Assembly (NCBI GenBank): GCA_020252865.1
Contig: JADCCH010000179.1
Span: 1-9,325 of the forward strand
Length of the DNA: 9,325 nt
Reading direction: 5' to 3'
From: Methylobacterium sp.
Lineage (GTDB): Bacteria; Pseudomonadota; Alphaproteobacteria; Rhizobiales; Beijerinckiaceae
Shown one piece after another: positions 6,623-9,325 of the stretch (its first letter is position 1; every line of letters begins with the position of its first letter). Position numbers and translations under genes: made by a program. The notes beneath the pieces are model-generated. The model did no database searches. It was given only the letters and a program-made list of their open reading frames with translations, and was not told the DNA's origin.

Positions 6623-7297
6623 ATGACCGAGCCCGCATCCGAGGATCTGATCCGCTACGATGTCATGGTGCAGCAGGCGCTGATCGGCGTCGTGCGGAAG
6701 GTCCTGCAGGATGCTGCGAAGCATGGCCTGCCGGGAGAGCACCATTTCTATGTCTCGTTCCGCACCGATGCTCCGGGCGTGCGCCTCTCCTCGCGTCTCA
6801 AGGAAAAGCACCCGGACGAGATGACGATCGTGCTCCAGCATCAGTTCTGGGATTTGCTGGTGACGGATCATGCCTTCGAGGTCGGCCTTTCCTTCGGAGG
6901 GGTTCCCGAGCGCCTGCTCATCCCCTTCGAGGCGATGACCGGCTTCTTCGACCCCTCCGTGCAGTTCGGGCTGAAATTCGCCGTGGACGAGGCTCTGGCC
7001 GACAACGATGCCGAGGCGGATGACGAGGGCGAGGGTTCCGCCCGCGACACGCTCGAGCAGATTTCCGCCCGGGAAAAGGCCCGCACCGGCAAGCCAAAGG
7101 CGATCGAGGCCGATAACATCGAGCCTGCGAAGGCCCCGCCGGCCACGAAGAAGACGCGCAAGCCCAAGGCGGAAGCCGCCGAGAAGGATGCCGGCAAGGC
7201 CGAGGCGGCGAGCCCGTCGCCGGAGGGCGATGACCCGGCCGCGTCGCCCGGTGGTGCCGAGGTTGTAAGCCTCGAAGCCTTCCGGAAGAAGAAATAG
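6623..7297 (+). CDS. sspB: SspB, ClpXP adaptor for ssrA-tagged proteins (alpha type)
   Basis: SspB binds the tag that tmRNA adds to incomplete proteins and tethers it to the ClpXP protease. The 224-residue protein has a folded substrate-binding domain at about residues 8-121 (IRYDVMVQQALIGVVRKVL, HFYVSFRTDAPGVRLS, MTIVLQHQFWDL, VGLSFGGVPERLLIPF), matching the alphaproteobacterial stringent starvation protein B family. An unusually long linker of about 90 residues follows, first acidic (122-138) and then Ala/Lys/Pro-rich. The tail AEVVSLEAFRKKK (212-224) is the ClpX-binding motif. The linker explains why the protein is longer than the 150-180 residues I expect for this family. The ribosome binding site is weak (GAAG, eight bases before ATG). 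The gene lies about 150 bases downstream of ssrA on the same strand, linking tag production and tag delivery. Confidence 0.93.
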   Translation: MTEPASEDLIRYDVMVQQALIGVVRKVLQDAAKHGLPGEHHFYVSFRTDAPGVRLSSRLKEKHPDEMTIVLQHQFWDLLVTDHAFEVGLSFGGVPERLLIPFEAMTGFFDPSVQFGLKFAVDEALADNDAEADDEGEGSARDTLEQISAREKARTGKPKAIEADNIEPAKAPPATKKTRKPKAEAAEKDAGKAEAASPSPEGDDPAASPGGAEVVSLEAFRKKK

Positions 7298-7299
7298 CG

Positions 7300-7369
7300 C
7301 CCGGATGACCGACCCCGGATGACCAAGCCCGGATGGCCAAGCCCGGATGGCCGATCACGGATGGCCGGC
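7300..7369 (+). repeat. Five-copy 14-bp tandem repeat
   Basis: Five direct repeats of 14 bases fill 7300-7313, 7314-7327, 7328-7341, 7342-7355 and 7356-7369. The consensus is CCCGGATGRCCRAN, with at most a few changes per copy; only the last begins CACGG. The array starts two bases after the sspB stop codon and lies outside any gene I accept. Unit length is not a multiple of three, so it is unlikely to be a coding repeat. It is a candidate variable-number repeat. Confidence 0.9.
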
Positions 7370-7585
7370 TTGGCCTCGCCTTCCATCGGGGGCGGAATGG
7401 GCCGATGACTTCCGATCAGCGGATATTTCCGCGCAGAAAGGGGTTCGTGGGGGCGAAGGCGGGGGGCTCGGAGTTTCCCCGCCAATCCAGCCCGACCTCC
7501 CCCTCGCGTCTGCGGGCGGCACGGATATTGCCGCCCGGCATCGGGACGGAAGCAAGGAAAACGGCGCTCTTCCCCTTTCCGCCGA
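7370..7585. other. Intergenic region between the sspB repeat and fumC, with two hairpins
   Basis: No convincing gene lies here; the short open frames have no family resemblance or ribosome binding site. Two 7-bp stems are visible. GGCGGGG (7458-7464) pairs with CCCCGCC (7477-7483) across 12 bases. GGGCGGC (7514-7520) pairs with GCCGCCC (7530-7536) across 9 bases. Neither has a T-run. Either may end the sspB transcript or act in the fumC leader. Confidence 0.5.
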
Positions 7586-7614
7586 TTGCTCCGGAGCCGG
7601 GGCTTCGCTAGAAG
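7586..7614 (+). promoter_or_regulatory. Candidate fumC promoter
   Basis: TTGCTC (7586-7591) and TAGAAG (7609-7614) are separated by 17 bases and match the sigma-70 consensus in three and four of six positions. Transcription would begin about 35 bases before the fumC start codon. It is the best-spaced pair I found, but the match is modest. Confidence 0.35.
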
Positions 7615-7656
7615 CGCGCTCATTCCCGCTGAACACCCCTTCGACAAGGCGCGACC

Positions 7657-9042
7657 ATGGCGACCCGCACTGAATCCGATACCTTTGGCCCGATCGAGGT
7701 GGATTCCTCGGTCTATTGGGGCGCGCAGGCCCAGCGTTCGCTCGGCAATTTCAGGATCGGCTGGGAAAAGCAGCCGAAACCGATCATCAAGGCTTTGGGC
7801 GTGGTGAAGCGTGCGGCGGCGGAAGCCAATATCGCGCTCGGCAAGCTCGATCCGAAGCTCGGCGAAGTCATCATCAAGGCCGCGCAGGAGGTGATCGACG
7901 GAAAGCTTGACGCGCATTTTCCGCTTGTCGTCTGGCAGACCGGCTCGGGCACGCAGTCCAACATGAATGCGAACGAGGTGATCTCGAACCGCGCGATCGA
8001 GATGATGGGCGGCGAGATAGGCTCCAAGAAGCCCGTTCACCCGAATGATCATGTCAACATGAGCCAGTCTTCCAACGACACCTTCCCGACGGCGATGCAT
8101 ATCGCGTGCTCGGTGGAGGTGGTCGAGCAGCTCATTCCGGCGCTGAAGCACCTGCACAAGGCGCTCGACGACAAGGCGAAGGCCTGGGCGTCGATCATCA
8201 AGATCGGCCGCACCCACACGCAGGATGCGACACCGGTGACGCTCGGGCAGGAATTCTCCGGTTATGCCAAGCAGATCGAAAACGGCATCGCCCGCATCGA
8301 GATGACGCTGCCCATGCTGATGGAACTCGCGCAGGGCGGCACCGCGGTCGGCACCGGCCTTGCCTCGCCGATCGGCTTTGCGGAGAAGGTGGCCGAGCGC
8401 ATCGCGGCGATCACCGGCCTCCCCTTTACTTCCGCGCCGAACAAGTTCGAGGCGCTCGCGGCGCATGATGCAATGGTGATGACCCATGGCGCGATCACCA
8501 CCGTCGCGATGAGCTGCTTCAAGATCGCGAATGACATCCGCTTTCTTGGTTCGGGTCCTCGTTCGGGCCTCGGCGAACTCGCGCTGCCGGAGAACGAGCC
8601 GGGCTCGTCGATCATGCCGGGCAAGGTGAACCCGACCCAGTGCGAGGCGCTGACGCAGGTGGCTGCGCATATCCACGGCAACAACGCCGCGATTGGCTTC
8701 GCCGGGTCGCAGGGTCATTTCGAGCTGAACGTCTTCAACCCGATGATGGCCTACAATTTTCTGCAATCGGTGAAGCTGCTCGCGGATGCCGCGATCTCCT
8801 TCACCGACAACTGCGTGGTCGGCATCGAGCCGCGCCTCGACAATATCGAGCGGGGACTCAAGAATTCGCTGATGCTGGTGACACCGCTCAAGGAGAAATA
8901 TGGCTATGATCTCGCGGCGAAGGTCGCGAAATACGCGCACAAGAACGGCACGACCCTGCGCGAGGAAGCGATCGCGCTCGGCATCTCCGGCGAGGATTTC
9001 GATGCGATCGTCGACCCCTCGAAGATGATCGGGCCGGGCTGA
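7657..9042 (+). CDS. fumC: Class II fumarate hydratase
   Basis: Converts fumarate to L-malate in the citric acid cycle, as an oxygen-stable, iron-free homotetramer in the cytoplasm. The 461-residue length is normal. Visible family marks are the start [19 protein letters not shown], the [16 protein letters not shown] block (93-108), [19 protein letters not shown] (128-146), the active-site region [11 protein letters not shown] (184-194) with His187, and the superfamily signature [11 protein letters not shown] (316-326) holding the catalytic Ser318. The ATG at 7657 is preceded by AAGG with seven bases spacing. The class I iron-sulfur fumarases are unrelated; argininosuccinate lyase and aspartase share the signature, but the overall match is to fumarase. 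The gene appears to be transcribed alone, and its stop codon is one base from that of the convergent DM13 gene. Confidence 0.97.
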   Translation: MATRTESDTFGPIEVDSSVYWGAQAQRSLGNFRIGWEKQPKPIIKALGVVKRAAAEANIALGKLDPKLGEVIIKAAQEVIDGKLDAHFPLVVWQTGSGTQSNMNANEVISNRAIEMMGGEIGSKKPVHPNDHVNMSQSSNDTFPTAMHIACSVEVVEQLIPALKHLHKALDDKAKAWASIIKIGRTHTQDATPVTLGQEFSGYAKQIENGIARIEMTLPMLMELAQGGTAVGTGLASPIGFAEKVAERIAAITGLPFTSAPNKFEALAAHDAMVMTHGAITTVAMSCFKIANDIRFLGSGPRSGLGELALPENEPGSSIMPGKVNPTQCEALTQVAAHIHGNNAAIGFAGSQGHFELNVFNPMMAYNFLQSVKLLADAAISFTDNCVVGIEPRLDNIERGLKNSLMLVTPLKEKYGYDLAAKVAKYAHKNGTTLREEAIALGISGEDFDAIVDPSKMIGPG

Positions 9043-9043
9043 T

Positions 9044-9325
9044 CTACCGGTACTTCGCGGCCGAGATGAACCTGCCGAAGCGCTCGCACCAGATCACGAC
9101 CGCGCTGTAGGCATTCACATCCACGCCCTCCGGAACGGGGGCAATGAAGCCTGAGAAGCCCTTCACATCCCCGATGCGGAGGGATTTATCCTTGATGGCG
9201 AGGAAGGAGGCCTCGTCATCCACGAAAACCGGCGCGAGATAGAGCTTGTAATCCGGCCCCGGCGAAAGCCGGCCGCGATGCGCGATTTGCCTCGGCGTCA
9301 CGAACACCTCGCCCTCGCCCCAATG
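9044..9325 (-). CDS. DM13-domain protein, 5' end outside the window (partial)
   Basis: The last 93 residues of a protein that enters at the right edge with no start inside the window. It reads HWGEGEVFVTPRQIAHRG, then LSPGPDYKLYLAPVFVDD, SFLAIKDKSLRIGDVKGF, and ends VVIWCERFGRFISAAKYR. This order, with the single cysteine in VVIWCERF, matches the DM13 domain, which is proposed to act in electron transfer at or outside the membrane. Any signal peptide or anchor would be in the missing N-terminal part. A GTG at 9305-9307 could be taken as a start, but the preceding HWGEGE belongs to the domain and continues to the edge. The gene is convergent with fumC with one base between the stop codons. Function in this organism is unknown. 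Confidence 0.85.
   Translation of the reverse strand, partial: HWGEGEVFVTPRQIAHRGRLSPGPDYKLYLAPVFVDDEASFLAIKDKSLRIGDVKGFSGFIAPVPEGVDVNAYSAVVIWCERFGRFISAAKYR

Noticed and set aside
7300..7369. Tandem repeat as a CRISPR array
   Set aside because: Units are 14 bases and directly adjacent, with no spacers and no cas genes.
7347..7673. Small open frames between sspB and fumC
   Set aside because: No ribosome binding site and a low-complexity product. They begin in the tandem repeat and run into the fumC start.
6868..8940. Open frame of 690 codons on the minus strand across sspB, the intergenic repeat and fumC
   Set aside because: Impressive in length, but it is antisense to two certain genes and crosses the tandem repeat. 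Its product is Arg/His/Asp-rich without recognisable domains. GC-rich codon use makes such shadows common.

Overview
The window is a GC-rich stretch of chromosomal DNA from an alphaproteobacterium, most likely of the order Hyphomicrobiales (Rhizobiales). Three things point there: a circularly permuted two-piece tmRNA gene with the tag ANDNYAPVAQAA, an alpha-type SspB adaptor, and the hflK-hflC-DUF2065-degP gene order. I cannot name the family or genus. All intact genes have recognisable relatives. There is no CRISPR array, transposase, phage gene or obvious foreign island.

Left block (about 19-5519, minus strand): read in its own direction this is thyA - folA - hflK - hflC - DUF2065 - degP. 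The start of folA overlaps the stop of thyA by one base, and hflC overlaps hflK in the same way. thyA and folA form the dTMP/tetrahydrofolate cycle. hflK and hflC encode the membrane complex that modulates FtsH. DUF2065 is a very small membrane protein, and degP encodes a periplasmic serine protease and chaperone. The block ends in a hairpin plus T-run terminator at 19-46. A strong hairpin without a T-run follows hflC and may separate expression of the first four genes from DUF2065-degP. thyA carries an in-frame insertion, net +27 residues against the E. coli enzyme, that looks like a captured dispersed repeat.

Middle block (about 5575-7370): a small DUF2853 gene on the minus strand has its own terminator. 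Divergent from it is ssrA, the two-piece tmRNA, with a perfect TATAAT box. sspB follows on the same strand about 150 bases later. ssrA marks proteins from stalled ribosomes with a tag, and SspB delivers tagged proteins to ClpXP, so the tag source and the tag reader are neighbours. Directly after the sspB stop codon is a five-copy 14-bp tandem repeat.

Right block (about 7370-9325): a 360-base intergenic stretch with the tandem repeat, two hairpins and a weak candidate promoter leads into fumC, the class II fumarase. Its stop codon lies one base from the stop codon of a convergent DM13-domain gene that runs off the right edge.

The items most worth a second look are the thyA insertion, the ssrA-sspB pairing with its detailed tmRNA features, and the tandem repeat behind sspB.
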